A stretch of DNA of 31,536 nt from DYGA01 sp964540695 (GTDB lineage: Bacteria > Patescibacteriota > Patescibacteriia > S139-126): contig CAZINS010000010.1 of NCBI GenBank assembly GCA_964540695.1, positions 1 through 31,536 of the forward strand. Reading direction: 5' to 3'. The position numbers and the translations under genes are program-made. The notes below the pieces were generated by a model. It made no database searches. It was not told the DNA's origin and was given only the letters and a program-made list of their open reading frames with translations. Every line of letters begins with the position of its first letter. The first letter of the stretch is position 1. Below are positions 15,397-23,120 of this stretch, one piece after another.

Positions 15397-15591
15397 ATGG
15401 CTACCAAAGCACAAATTGCAAAAGCAAACAGATCTGTTGTAAAACCAAAATTTTCTACTAGAGTGATTAGACGTTGTTGGCGTTGTGGTAGAAAAAGAGC
15501 TTATATGCGTGATTTTAAAATTTGCCGTATTTGTTTTAGAGAGTTGGCGGCCAAAGGAGATTTGCCAGGTGTAACCAAAAGCAGTTGGTAA
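15397..15591 (+). CDS. rpsZ: Small ribosomal subunit protein S14, type Z
   Basis: 64 residues, the short zinc-binding form of S14. Four Cys (C27, C30, C43, C46) lie in the RRCWRCGRKRAYMRDFKICR segment and the following ICF. The C-terminal GVTKSSW is typical. It is 5 bases after rplE and 34 before rpsH. Confidence 0.97.
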   Translation: MATKAQIAKANRSVVKPKFSTRVIRRCWRCGRKRAYMRDFKICRICFRELAAKGDLPGVTKSSW

Positions 15592-15625
15592 TAATAATTA
15601 ATGAATAAATTAAATTAGATTTTAT

Positions 15626-16012
15626 ATGACGGATCCCATAGCAGACATGCTTACTAGAATTAGAAACGCCCTGCGCGTCCATAAAAGTGAAGTAACTATC
15701 CCTTACTCTAAGTTGAAGGTGAAAATTGCGGAAATTTTAAAAAACGAGGGTTATATCAACAGTTATAGTGAGCAAATAGATAGTCGTCAATTAAAGTTAC
15801 AATTAAAATATCAGCCCAACGGTCAGTCGGTGATTAATTCTTTACGACGTATTTCTAAACCAGGACGCAGAATCTATTGCCAAGCTGATAAATTGCCTAG
15901 AGTACTAAATAATTTAGGAATTGCCATTATTTCTACGCCCCAAGGCATGATGACTGTAGCTGAAGCCAAACAAAAGAAAATTGGGGGAGAAATTATTTGT
16001 GAAATATATTAA
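15626..16012 (+). CDS. rpsH: Small ribosomal subunit protein S8
   Basis: 128 residues, a primary 16S rRNA binder and, in E. coli, the repressor of the spc operon. MTDPIADMLTRIRNAL is a perfect start, with ISKPGRRIY and the C-terminal GGEIICEIY. The family's STSxGxMT loop reads STPQGMMT here, a single Ser-to-Pro difference. Confidence 0.98.
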   Translation: MTDPIADMLTRIRNALRVHKSEVTIPYSKLKVKIAEILKNEGYINSYSEQIDSRQLKLQLKYQPNGQSVINSLRRISKPGRRIYCQADKLPRVLNNLGIAIISTPQGMMTVAEAKQKKIGGEIICEIY

Positions 16013-16014
16013 AT

Positions 16015-16560
16015 ATGAGTAGATTAGCCAAAAAACCAATTATTATACCAACCGGAGTAACCTTCACAGAGGTTGATAATTCTTATAAAGTTAAAGGCCC
16101 TAAAGGTGAAATTTCTAAGCCTCGGGTGCCTAAAGTTAAGACTGATATTAAAGACAATCAGATTTCTTTACATGTCCCACAAATAGATAGAAGTGACGAT
16201 CGGGCATTTTTAGGCACAGCTGTTAGAGTAATACAAAATATGATAATCGGAGTGACTGAAGGTTATACGCGTAAATTAGAAATTAATGGCGTAGGTTACA
16301 AAGCAGAAATGAAGGGAAAAAATTTAGTTTTGCAGGTCGGATATTCTCATCCTGTTGAATTTAAAGAAACACCGGGTATAAATATTCAAGTAGAAAAAAA
16401 TGTTATAACAATATCAGGTATTGATAAAGTTTTAGTAGGACAAGTAGCTGCCAATATTCGAAAAATTAGAAAACCAGAACCTTATAAAGGTAAGGGGATT
16501 AAATATAGTGATGAAGTTATTATTCGTAAAGAAGGTAAACAAGTTAAAGCTCAAGGATAA
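16015..16560 (+). CDS. rplF: Large ribosomal subunit protein L6
   Basis: 181 residues, a normal length. L6 supports the GTPase-associated region. MSRLAKKPIIIPTGV, the VTEGYTRKLEINGVGYKAE segment and the C-terminal RKIRKPEPYKGKGIKY motif are diagnostic. It starts two bases after rpsH. Confidence 0.98.
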   Translation: MSRLAKKPIIIPTGVTFTEVDNSYKVKGPKGEISKPRVPKVKTDIKDNQISLHVPQIDRSDDRAFLGTAVRVIQNMIIGVTEGYTRKLEINGVGYKAEMKGKNLVLQVGYSHPVEFKETPGINIQVEKNVITISGIDKVLVGQVAANIRKIRKPEPYKGKGIKYSDEVIIRKEGKQVKAQG

Positions 16561-16574
16561 AATTAAAAATATTT

Positions 16575-16913
16575 ATGTTAAAGAAACAATTATTAAGAAA
16601 ACATCGACATAATCGGGTAAGAGCCAAAATAAAAGGTACAGCCGCTAGGCCCAGACTGGTAGTTTATCGTAGTTTAAAGCATATTGAAGCTCAAGTAATT
16701 GATGATACTAAGGGAGTTACTTTGCTTTCCAGTCGTGATTTAAAAATGAAAGGTAATAAATTATCTCGAGCCGAGTTAGTTGGTACAGCAGTTGCCAAGA
16801 CTTGTTTAGATAAAAAAATTACCACTGTAGTTTTTGATCGTAATGGTTATAAATTTCAAGGCAGAGTAAAGGCCTTAGCTGAAGCTGCCCGTAAGGAAGG
16901 ATTAATTTTTTAA
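16575..16913 (+). CDS. rplR: Large ribosomal subunit protein L18
   Basis: 112 residues, a 5S rRNA binder. The basic N-terminus (RKHRHNRVRAKIKGTAARPR) and the VVFDRNGYKFQGRVKALAEA segment with terminal GLIF are diagnostic. It is 14 bases after rplF. Confidence 0.97.
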   Translation: MLKKQLLRKHRHNRVRAKIKGTAARPRLVVYRSLKHIEAQVIDDTKGVTLLSSRDLKMKGNKLSRAELVGTAVAKTCLDKKITTVVFDRNGYKFQGRVKALAEAARKEGLIF

Positions 16914-16917
16914 TATT

Positions 16918-17430
16918 ATGGTAAAGAAATCTGATTCAAAACAAAATAGTAGATCAATGGAAGTAGTTAAACCAGTTGAAGAATTTGAACAAAAGATTAT
17001 AGATTTAGCGAGAGTTACTAGAGTAATGGCTGGTGGAAAACGTATGCGTTTTCGCGCTTGTGTAGTGATTGGTAATAAGCGTGGTCAAATTGGTTATGCT
17101 GTAGCCAAAGGTGCGGATGTAACTTTAGCGGTCAATAAGGCAGTAGCCAAAGCTAAAAAAAGTTTATTGACAGTTACTATTCATCAAGAAACTATTCCTC
17201 ATGAAGTTAGAGTTAAATATAAAGCGGCTAGTATTATTTTAAAGCCAGCTCCCCTTGGAACTGGAGTAAAAGCAGGCGGAGCAGTTAGAGAAGTTTTGGC
17301 TTTATCTGGTATTGCCAATATCGTGGCTAAAATAATAGGTTCAAATAATAAAATAAATAACGTTAAAGCAACTTTTTTTGCCTTACAGAGTTTGAAAACT
17401 CGATCAGGCAATAGACAGATAAATGAATAA
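16918..17430 (+). CDS. rpsE: Small ribosomal subunit protein S5
   Basis: 170 residues. S5 helps control decoding accuracy at the mRNA entry site. The double-stranded-RNA-like fold is marked by VMAGGKRMRFRACVVIGNKR, GYAVAKGADV and the GTGVKAGGAVREVLALSGI segment. Just 6 bases separate its stop from rplO, so the rpmD (L30) gene normally found here is absent. Confidence 0.98.
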   Translation: MVKKSDSKQNSRSMEVVKPVEEFEQKIIDLARVTRVMAGGKRMRFRACVVIGNKRGQIGYAVAKGADVTLAVNKAVAKAKKSLLTVTIHQETIPHEVRVKYKAASIILKPAPLGTGVKAGGAVREVLALSGIANIVAKIIGSNNKINNVKATFFALQSLKTRSGNRQINE

Positions 17431-17436
17431 ATTTTT

Positions 17437-17898
17437 ATGTTAAGTTTAAATAATTTAGTAAAAACTACTCCTAAAAAGATTAAAAGGTTAGGCCGAGGCA
17501 ATGCCAGTCGTGGTAATTATTCTGGTCGTGGTATGAAAGGACAAAAAGCTCGCAGTGGCGTCGGTGGTTTAAAACAAAAAGGTATAAAATCTTGGTTAAT
17601 GAAATTACCAAAGAGTCGTGGTTTTACTAGTCCCAATTTAGCCAAAGAAAATGTTTCGATTTTGGCTTTGGAAAAAAATTTTACTGATGGCAGTGAGGTT
17701 ACACCTTTCATTTTGAAAAATAAAGGTTTAATTGATAATTATAAATTAGGCATTAAAATAATTGGTAAAGGAGTTTTAAGTAAAAAATTGAAAGTTAGAG
17801 TCCACGGAGTAAGTGCTAATGCCAAGCAAGCTATTATTAAAGCTGGTGGGACTATTGAAATAATCGCTAAGAAAAAAATTGAGAAGAAATCTAAATAA
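17437..17898 (+). CDS. rplO: Large ribosomal subunit protein L15
   Basis: 153 residues, a late 50S assembly protein. The Gly/Arg-rich N-terminal part (KRLGRGNASRGNYSGRGMKG then QKARSG) and the C-terminal VHGVSANAKQAIIKAGG are diagnostic. It lies directly after rpsE and six bases before secY. Confidence 0.97.
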   Translation: MLSLNNLVKTTPKKIKRLGRGNASRGNYSGRGMKGQKARSGVGGLKQKGIKSWLMKLPKSRGFTSPNLAKENVSILALEKNFTDGSEVTPFILKNKGLIDNYKLGIKIIGKGVLSKKLKVRVHGVSANAKQAIIKAGGTIEIIAKKKIEKKSK

Positions 17899-17903
17899 AT
17901 AAT

Positions 17904-19190
17904 ATGCAGTGGTATCAAAGAATTCAACAAGTATGGCAGAGTAAAGAGGTTAGAAATGACATCTTATTTGTTTTAATGATTTTAGTTATATTCAGAATTG
18001 GTGCTCATATTCCGATTCCTGGTATTGATACTGGAAATTTGCGAGATTTTTTTGCTTCCAATCAGATTTTGGGACTGTTAAATCTTTTTTCTGGTGGTGG
18101 TTTAGAAAATTTTTCGATTATGATGTTGGGCGTCGGTCCTTACATTACAGCTTCCATTATTTTTCAGTTATTAGTAATGATTGTTCCAAAATTGGAAGAG
18201 CTTTCTAAAGAAGGTGAAAATGGTCAACGAAAAATAAACCAATATACCAGATGGGCTACTATTCCTTTGGCTGTTTTACAAGGTTATGGTTTTATTACTT
18301 TAATGCAACGACAGGGTGGTGGAGTAAGTTTACTTGGCGAGTTGTCTTTATTTCAATATATGACTGCCATTGTTACGGTTACTGCGGGTACTATGCTTTT
18401 GACTTGGATGGGTGATTTAATCTCCGAGCGGCATGTTGGTAACGGGGTGTCATTGTTGATTTTTGCCGGTATTATTGCTGGATTGCCAACTGCTCTACAA
18501 CAAACATTACTCGCTTTTGATATGTCTCAATTGACAACTATGATTCTATTTGCGGTAATTGCTTTAGTGACGGTGGTTGGAGTGGTATTTATTACTGAAG
18601 GTCAAAGACAAATCCCAGTAACTTATGCCAGACGAGTTAGAGGAATGAAACAATACGGTGGCACCAATACTCATTTGCCCCTACGGGTAAATCAAGGCGG
18701 AGTCATTCCTATTATTTTTGCTATTTCAGTAATTATATTTCCTTCGATGATAGCCCAATTTTTTGTGCAAGCTAAAAGTGCTTGGTTATCAAATGGAGCA
18801 GAATATGTTATTCAGCTATTCAATAATCAAATATTTTACGGTGTATTTTATTTTATTTTAGTAGTGGCTTTTACGTATTTTTACTCAGCGGTGGTTTTTA
18901 AACCAGATCAGGTAGCAGAAAATTTACAAAAACAAGGTGGCTTTATTCCTGGTATTAGACCAGGTAAGCCAACTGCCGAATATTTACAAGCTACTGTTAG
19001 TCGAATAAATTTAACTGGTTCAACCTTTTTAGGTGTTATTGCCATACTACCTTTGATTTTAAAAGCTTATACGGGTATGAGTACTTTGGTAGTTGGTGGC
19101 ACTTCTTTATTAATCGTGGTATCAGTTATTATAGATTCTGTCAAAAAAGTAGAAGCGCAACTGGAAATGCATGATTACGATGCTTATTAA
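17904..19190 (+). CDS. secY: Preprotein translocase subunit SecY
   Basis: 428 residues, the ten-segment channel of the Sec translocon in the cytoplasmic membrane. The N-terminal plug region IPIPGIDTGNL, the LGVGPYITASIIFQLL segment (TM2), RRVRGMKQYGG in the ribosome-binding loop, the GVIPIIFA segment and GFIPGIRPGKPTAEYL before TM9 are all present. It is the last gene before a strong terminator. In many bacteria secY is co-transcribed with adk and map; here the terminator splits them. Confidence 0.99.
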   Translation: MQWYQRIQQVWQSKEVRNDILFVLMILVIFRIGAHIPIPGIDTGNLRDFFASNQILGLLNLFSGGGLENFSIMMLGVGPYITASIIFQLLVMIVPKLEELSKEGENGQRKINQYTRWATIPLAVLQGYGFITLMQRQGGGVSLLGELSLFQYMTAIVTVTAGTMLLTWMGDLISERHVGNGVSLLIFAGIIAGLPTALQQTLLAFDMSQLTTMILFAVIALVTVVGVVFITEGQRQIPVTYARRVRGMKQYGGTNTHLPLRVNQGGVIPIIFAISVIIFPSMIAQFFVQAKSAWLSNGAEYVIQLFNNQIFYGVFYFILVVAFTYFYSAVVFKPDQVAENLQKQGGFIPGIRPGKPTAEYLQATVSRINLTGSTFLGVIAILPLILKAYTGMSTLVVGGTSLLIVVSVIIDSVKKVEAQLEMHDYDAY

Positions 19191-19200
19191 TTATTTTCTT

Positions 19201-19233
19201 GCCGCTCCGACAATTTAGTCGGGGCGGTTTTTT
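19201..19233 (+). terminator. Intrinsic terminator of the ribosomal protein run
   Basis: CCGCTCCGAC (19202-19211) pairs with GTCGGGGCGG (19218-19227), one G-T wobble, loop AATTTA, followed by six T. It closes the long rplC-secY transcription unit. Confidence 0.95.
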
Positions 19234-19255
19234 ATTTTGTTAAAATTAGTTACAA

Positions 19256-19261
19256 TATAAT
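19256..19261 (+). promoter_or_regulatory. Possible -10 element of the adk promoter
   Basis: A consensus TATAAT lies 21 bases before the adk ATG and just after the secY terminator, where a promoter is expected. No good -35 hexamer is seen at 16-18 bases upstream, so this is a weak call. Confidence 0.35.
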
Positions 19262-19282
19262 AAGATAAATTAATTAAAAAAA

Positions 19283-19924
19283 ATGTATAATATCGTTATT
19301 ATCGGACCGCAAGGTTCAGGCAAAGGCACACAAGCAGATTTAATTGCTGCTAAGTATAAAATAGCTAATATTTCAACCGGAGTGATGTTTAGGGAAGCGG
19401 TTAAAAATCAGACAGATTTAGGTAAGGCGGTCAAAGCAATCATTGATCGGGGAGATTTAGTACCAGATGATTTAACCAATGAATTGGTTAAAGAAAGACT
19501 CAATAAAGAAGATTGCCAGTCTGGTTTTATTTTAGATGGTTACCCTAGAAATTTATTGCAAGCGGAATATTTATTGACCCATCAAACTATTACTCATGTA
19601 TTGGAAATTTGGATTTCAGATGAAGAAGCAATTAAACGTATTTCTGGTCGCAGAGTATGTAGTTGTGGAGCTACTTTTCACGTATTATATAATCCGCCAA
19701 AGCAAGAGAATATTTGTGACCGTTGTGGTGGTAAATTGACCCAGCGTGATGATGATAATGAAAAATCAGTTAAACAGAGATTAAGAATATATCATCAACA
19801 AACGGAATCTATTATTAGTTTTTTTCAAAAAAAGGGTTTGCATTATCGTATTAATGGTGAACAAAGAATTCCCGATGTAGTTAGTGATGTTTATTTGGTT
19901 TTAGATAAAAAAAATGATAATTAA
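19283..19924 (+). CDS. adk: Adenylate kinase with zinc-finger lid
   Basis: 213 residues. It catalyses ATP + AMP to 2 ADP in the cytoplasm. The P-loop GPQGSGKGT is at residues 8-16, the NMP-binding region has ISTGVMFRE, and FILDGYPRN and RRDDD-like QRDDDNEKSVKQRL follow. The lid carries Cys126, Cys128, Cys145 and Cys148: the second pair is the usual CxxC, but the first is CxC instead of CxxC. The end overlaps the map start by 11 bases, implying coupling. Confidence 0.98.
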   Translation: MYNIVIIGPQGSGKGTQADLIAAKYKIANISTGVMFREAVKNQTDLGKAVKAIIDRGDLVPDDLTNELVKERLNKEDCQSGFILDGYPRNLLQAEYLLTHQTITHVLEIWISDEEAIKRISGRRVCSCGATFHVLYNPPKQENICDRCGGKLTQRDDDNEKSVKQRLRIYHQQTESIISFFQKKGLHYRINGEQRIPDVVSDVYLVLDKKNDN

Positions 19925-20663
19925 TAATCAATCAGATTTAGTTAAGTTGAAAGCCGGTGGTAAAATATTAGCTGATGTTTTAAAAATTGTCAGAGATAAT
20001 ATTCAAGTTGGTATAACCACTAAAGAATTAGATAACATTGCTCAAAAAGCTATTAAAAATTTTGGAGCCAAGCCGTCATTTCTCGGTTTTGAAGGTTATC
20101 CGGCTGCGCTTTGTACCTCAGTTAATGAACAGTTGGTACATGGTATTCCCAACAATTATGCGTTAAAATCAGGCGATCTTATTGGTATTGATTGTGGTGT
20201 TTGGTATGAAGATTTTTGCACAGATATGGCTTTAACTGTTGGTGTAGGGGAAATTGATAAAACAGATAATGATTTGATTAATATTACTAAACAATCTTTA
20301 AATGAAGGTTTAGTTAAAGTTAAAGCAGGAAATACCATTGGTGATTATGGTCAAGCTGTACAGACTTATGTCGAAAAATATGGTTTGGCGGTAATTAGAG
20401 GGTTAGTGGGACACGGGGTTGGCTTAGCAGTGCATGAAGAGCCACCAGTACCTAATTTTGGCGAAAAAGGTAAGGGTCAAAGATTTTTGGCCGGGATGGT
20501 ATTGGCTTTGGAACCGATGGTTGCCATTGGTTCTTATCAGGTGGAAACTTTAGCAGATGGTTGGACAATTGTTATGACCGACGGCTCAAATTCTGCTCAT
20601 TTTGAGTTAACAATCATGGTAACTTCAGATGGTTATGATCTTATCACCCCAAAAATTTGGTAA
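19914..20663 (+). CDS. map: Methionine aminopeptidase, type I
   Basis: 249 residues. It removes the initiator methionine from nascent proteins. The five metal ligands are Asp93 and Asp104 (in GIDCGVWYEDFCTD), His167 (GHGVG), Glu200 (ALEPMV) and Glu231. The substrate-site His is in AVHEEP. After Glu231 the sequence is FELT, where most type I enzymes have FEHT. No N-terminal SH3-binding extension. The start overlaps adk. Confidence 0.97.
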   Translation: MIINNQSDLVKLKAGGKILADVLKIVRDNIQVGITTKELDNIAQKAIKNFGAKPSFLGFEGYPAALCTSVNEQLVHGIPNNYALKSGDLIGIDCGVWYEDFCTDMALTVGVGEIDKTDNDLINITKQSLNEGLVKVKAGNTIGDYGQAVQTYVEKYGLAVIRGLVGHGVGLAVHEEPPVPNFGEKGKGQRFLAGMVLALEPMVAIGSYQVETLADGWTIVMTDGSNSAHFELTIMVTSDGYDLITPKIW

Positions 20664-20690
20664 AAAATATTGTTAATAATATTTTGTTAA

Positions 20691-21068
20691 ATGAAAATAT
20701 TAGGTATAGATTATGGTGAAAGAAAAGTGGGCTTAAGTTTATCCGCTGGTAGCTTGGCTTTACCTTGGAAAATATTAAATAATTTTAAATCAAATCAAGA
20801 ATTAATAGAAATAATTATAGAAATAATAAAACAAGAAAAAGTTGAAGCAGTAGTCATAGGTATGCCTTTATCTTTAGATGGTAAATTATCAGTTCAAACT
20901 AGAGTGGTCAAAGAATTTTTTGAGCTTTTTAAAAAAAATATTTCTATTCCTTTATTTGCAGTTGATGAAAGATATTCTAGTCAAATGGCTCAAACACAAT
21001 TAGCTGGGAAAAATGATGATGCTCAAGCCGCAGCTAATATACTACAGACTTATTTAGATAAAAAATAA
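20691..21068 (+). CDS. ruvX: RuvX/YqgF-family Holliday junction resolvase-like nuclease
   Basis: 125 residues, an RNase H-fold protein. Family marks are the N-terminal ILGIDYGERKVGLS with Asp7, VVIGMPLSLDG, the VDERYSSQMA motif and the C-terminal DDAQAAANILQTYLD with a conserved Asp. The family has been linked to 16S rRNA 5'-end maturation and to DNA resolution. It lies 27 bases after map and 5 before the next gene, so it is probably in the same unit. Confident as a family call, less so for the exact substrate. Confidence 0.93.
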   Translation: MKILGIDYGERKVGLSLSAGSLALPWKILNNFKSNQELIEIIIEIIKQEKVEAVVIGMPLSLDGKLSVQTRVVKEFFELFKKNISIPLFAVDERYSSQMAQTQLAGKNDDAQAAANILQTYLDKK

Positions 21069-21073
21069 ATTAT

Positions 21074-22162
21074 ATGGGTCAGGAAACTATTTGGTTTTAT
21101 ATTCTACCATTTACCATTGCCTTTTTAGTGGTGCAACCATTGGTTTGGTTGGTTCGTAAATTGGCTTTTCATTATCAGGTTTTGGATTTACCAGATAGTG
21201 AGCGTAAGTTACACCAAAGACCCGTACCTTTATTGGGAGGGGTAGCCTTGGGTGCGGGTTTTATTTTTTGTTTAGTTTTATTTTTAAAATTTGGTTTTTT
21301 GTTGGACGGGCGATTAAACATAAAGCATATTATAGTTTTGGTTATAGCCAGTTTTTTGCTAATATTAGGTGGAATTTTAGACGATAAATTACGCCTATCA
21401 CCTAGCAAACAATTCATTTGGCCTTTGTTAGCAGTAGTGGTTATTTTATTAGGAGGTATTGAAGTACACTTTATAACCAATCCTTTAGGAGGCATTTTAC
21501 AGTTGGAAACTTGGCAAATAAATTTAGGTAATTATATATTATCTCCTCTGGCTTTGGTTTTATCATTTTTGTGGTTGATCGGAATGATTTATACCACAAA
21601 ATTTTTAGATGGACTGGATGGCTTAGTATCAGGCATGACTTTTTTAGGAGCAATTTTTATATTTTTTGTTTCACTAGCTTGGGACATACCTTATTCAGGT
21701 ACTTCAGTATTAGCCTTGATCGTAGCTGGTTTGATGTTTGGTTTTTTGCTGTGGAATTTTTTTCCCGCTAAGATATTTCTTGGTGAAGCTGGTTCTACTT
21801 TAGCTGGTTTGTGGTTAGGAGTGCTGGCAATAATTTCTGGTGGAAAAATTGCTACAGCACTATTGGTAATGGGTCTACCGATTTTAGATGTGGCTTGGGT
21901 AATAATGCGTCGTACTTTTTGGGAAAAAACTTCTCCCACTACGGCCGACCGTAAGCATTTACATTTTAGATTACTTGATGTCGGTTTTTCTCATCGGCAG
22001 GCAGTTTTATTTTTATATTTACTAGCTACTTTATTTGGTTCAGTAGCTTTGTTTCAAAATTCTAAAGGTAAACTTATTCTTTTTTTAATACTATTGGCAG
22101 TTATGGCAATCATTGGTTCAATATTAGTCTTGGCATATAAGAAAAAATATGTTAAAAAATAA
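21074..22162 (+). CDS. Polyprenyl-phosphate sugar-1-phosphate transferase (MraY/WecA family)
   Basis: 362 residues with about ten membrane segments. Family marks are the N-terminal PLLGGVALGAGF, the Asp pair in GGILDDKLRLSPSKQF (D103/D104), FLDGLDGL (D179, D182), FLGEAGS at about residue 238, and the cytoplasmic HLHFRLLDVG motif. The family transfers a sugar-1-phosphate to undecaprenyl phosphate to begin cell-wall or surface polysaccharide synthesis. The usual GDxGS acidic residue is Glu here. The His motif is closer to WecA-like than MraY-like members, but the sugar donor cannot be told. It overlaps the next gene by 14 bases. Confidence 0.9.
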   Translation: MGQETIWFYILPFTIAFLVVQPLVWLVRKLAFHYQVLDLPDSERKLHQRPVPLLGGVALGAGFIFCLVLFLKFGFLLDGRLNIKHIIVLVIASFLLILGGILDDKLRLSPSKQFIWPLLAVVVILLGGIEVHFITNPLGGILQLETWQINLGNYILSPLALVLSFLWLIGMIYTTKFLDGLDGLVSGMTFLGAIFIFFVSLAWDIPYSGTSVLALIVAGLMFGFLLWNFFPAKIFLGEAGSTLAGLWLGVLAIISGGKIATALLVMGLPILDVAWVIMRRTFWEKTSPTTADRKHLHFRLLDVGFSHRQAVLFLYLLATLFGSVALFQNSKGKLILFLILLAVMAIIGSILVLAYKKKYVKK

Positions 22163-22625
22163 ATTATTTTTATTTGGAGTTTTGATATCTACTTTATTTT
22201 TTTTAACTGGGTGTTTTAGTTTTACGTCAGTAAAGCTAAAACAAAACGTGGTCAATAAAAATGAAAATATAGAAACAGTGGAAATTGGTGGACAAAATAT
22301 AAAAGTAGAATTAGCCGAAACAGTTAGTCAGCAAACTAGAGGTTTAGGTGGAAGGGAATTTTTATTGCCAAATCATGGTATGTTATTTGTTTATAGCGAT
22401 TATCAATTACCTGGTTTTTGGATGAAAGGCATGTTATTTCCTTTGGATATTATTTGGTTACGTGATAATAAGGTGGTTGGTTGGGAAAAAAATATTGCCG
22501 TGGCTACTACTACTAATTTACAAATTTATTATCCTCCAGAGCCAGTTAATTATGTTTTAGAAGTTCCAGCCGGGTTGGTTGATAATCTGGGCTTAAAAGT
22601 CGGTAGTGAGGTGGGGTATTATTAG
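22149..22625 (+). CDS. DUF192 domain lipoprotein
   Basis: 158 residues. Residues 1-21 are a lipoprotein signal with lipobox LTGC (Cys22), so it is likely anchored to the outer face of the membrane. Residues 45-158 are a DUF192 domain: VELAETVSQQTRGLGGREFL, MLFVY, FWMKGMLFPLDIIWL, and the closing VNYVLEVPAGLVDNLGLKVG. The domain is widespread and its function is not established. It overlaps the preceding transferase gene by 14 bases. Confidence 0.93.
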   Translation: MLKNKLFLFGVLISTLFFLTGCFSFTSVKLKQNVVNKNENIETVEIGGQNIKVELAETVSQQTRGLGGREFLLPNHGMLFVYSDYQLPGFWMKGMLFPLDIIWLRDNKVVGWEKNIAVATTTNLQIYYPPEPVNYVLEVPAGLVDNLGLKVGSEVGYY

Positions 22626-22627
22626 GG

Positions 22628-22656
22628 TTGACTATAAAATTTAATTAAGATAGAAT
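22628..22656 (+). promoter_or_regulatory. Promoter of rplU
   Basis: TTGACT (22628-22633), 17 bases, TAGAAT (22651-22656). The predicted start near 22663 gives a leader of about 25 bases before the rplU ATG. Confidence 0.7.
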
Positions 22657-22687
22657 ATTTATACTAATTAGGAATTATAAATAATTT

Positions 22688-23002
22688 ATGAATTTAGCTG
22701 TTATTAAGACCGGTGGTAAACAATATATAGTTACTGCGGGGCAAAAATTGAGAGTGGAAAAATTGACTGTTTCGGAAAAAGATAAAGTTGATTTTAATGA
22801 AGTATTGTTGTTGGCTGATGATAAAAATGTAAAAGTTGGACAACCTTTTTTAACAGGCACCAAGGTGACAGCCACTGTTTTAGCTCAAGGTAAGTCAGTA
22901 AAAGTTACAGGTAGTCATTATAAACCAAAGACTAGAAATAAGAAAAAGTTTGGTCACAGACAACCTTTTACTGAAGTTGAGATAATGAAAATCACTTCTT
23001 GA
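22688..23002 (+). CDS. rplU: Large ribosomal subunit protein L21
   Basis: 104 residues, a normal length, binding 23S rRNA domain V region. AVIKTGGKQYIVTAGQKLRVEKL is diagnostic (shown here as two parts: AVIKTGGKQY and GQKLRVEKL), as is the basic KTRNKKKFGHRQPFTEVEI tail. It usually precedes rpmA (L27), which is not here; a terminator follows directly, so rplU is a single-gene unit. Confidence 0.97.
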   Translation: MNLAVIKTGGKQYIVTAGQKLRVEKLTVSEKDKVDFNEVLLLADDKNVKVGQPFLTGTKVTATVLAQGKSVKVTGSHYKPKTRNKKKFGHRQPFTEVEIMKITS

Positions 23003-23026
23003 TTTACTAAACTATTTAAACAAAAT

Positions 23027-23050
23027 ACCGGGCGATTAGCCCGGTTTTTT
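23027..23050 (+). terminator. Intrinsic terminator of rplU
   Basis: ACCGGGC (23027-23033) pairs with GCCCGGT (23039-23045), loop GATTA, followed by a T run to 23050. Confidence 0.95.
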
Positions 23051-23120
23051 GTGCTAGGTGTCACGTATTAAATTACAATATATTTATTATAAACTTAATT
23101 TTTATTCTTTATTCTTAATT

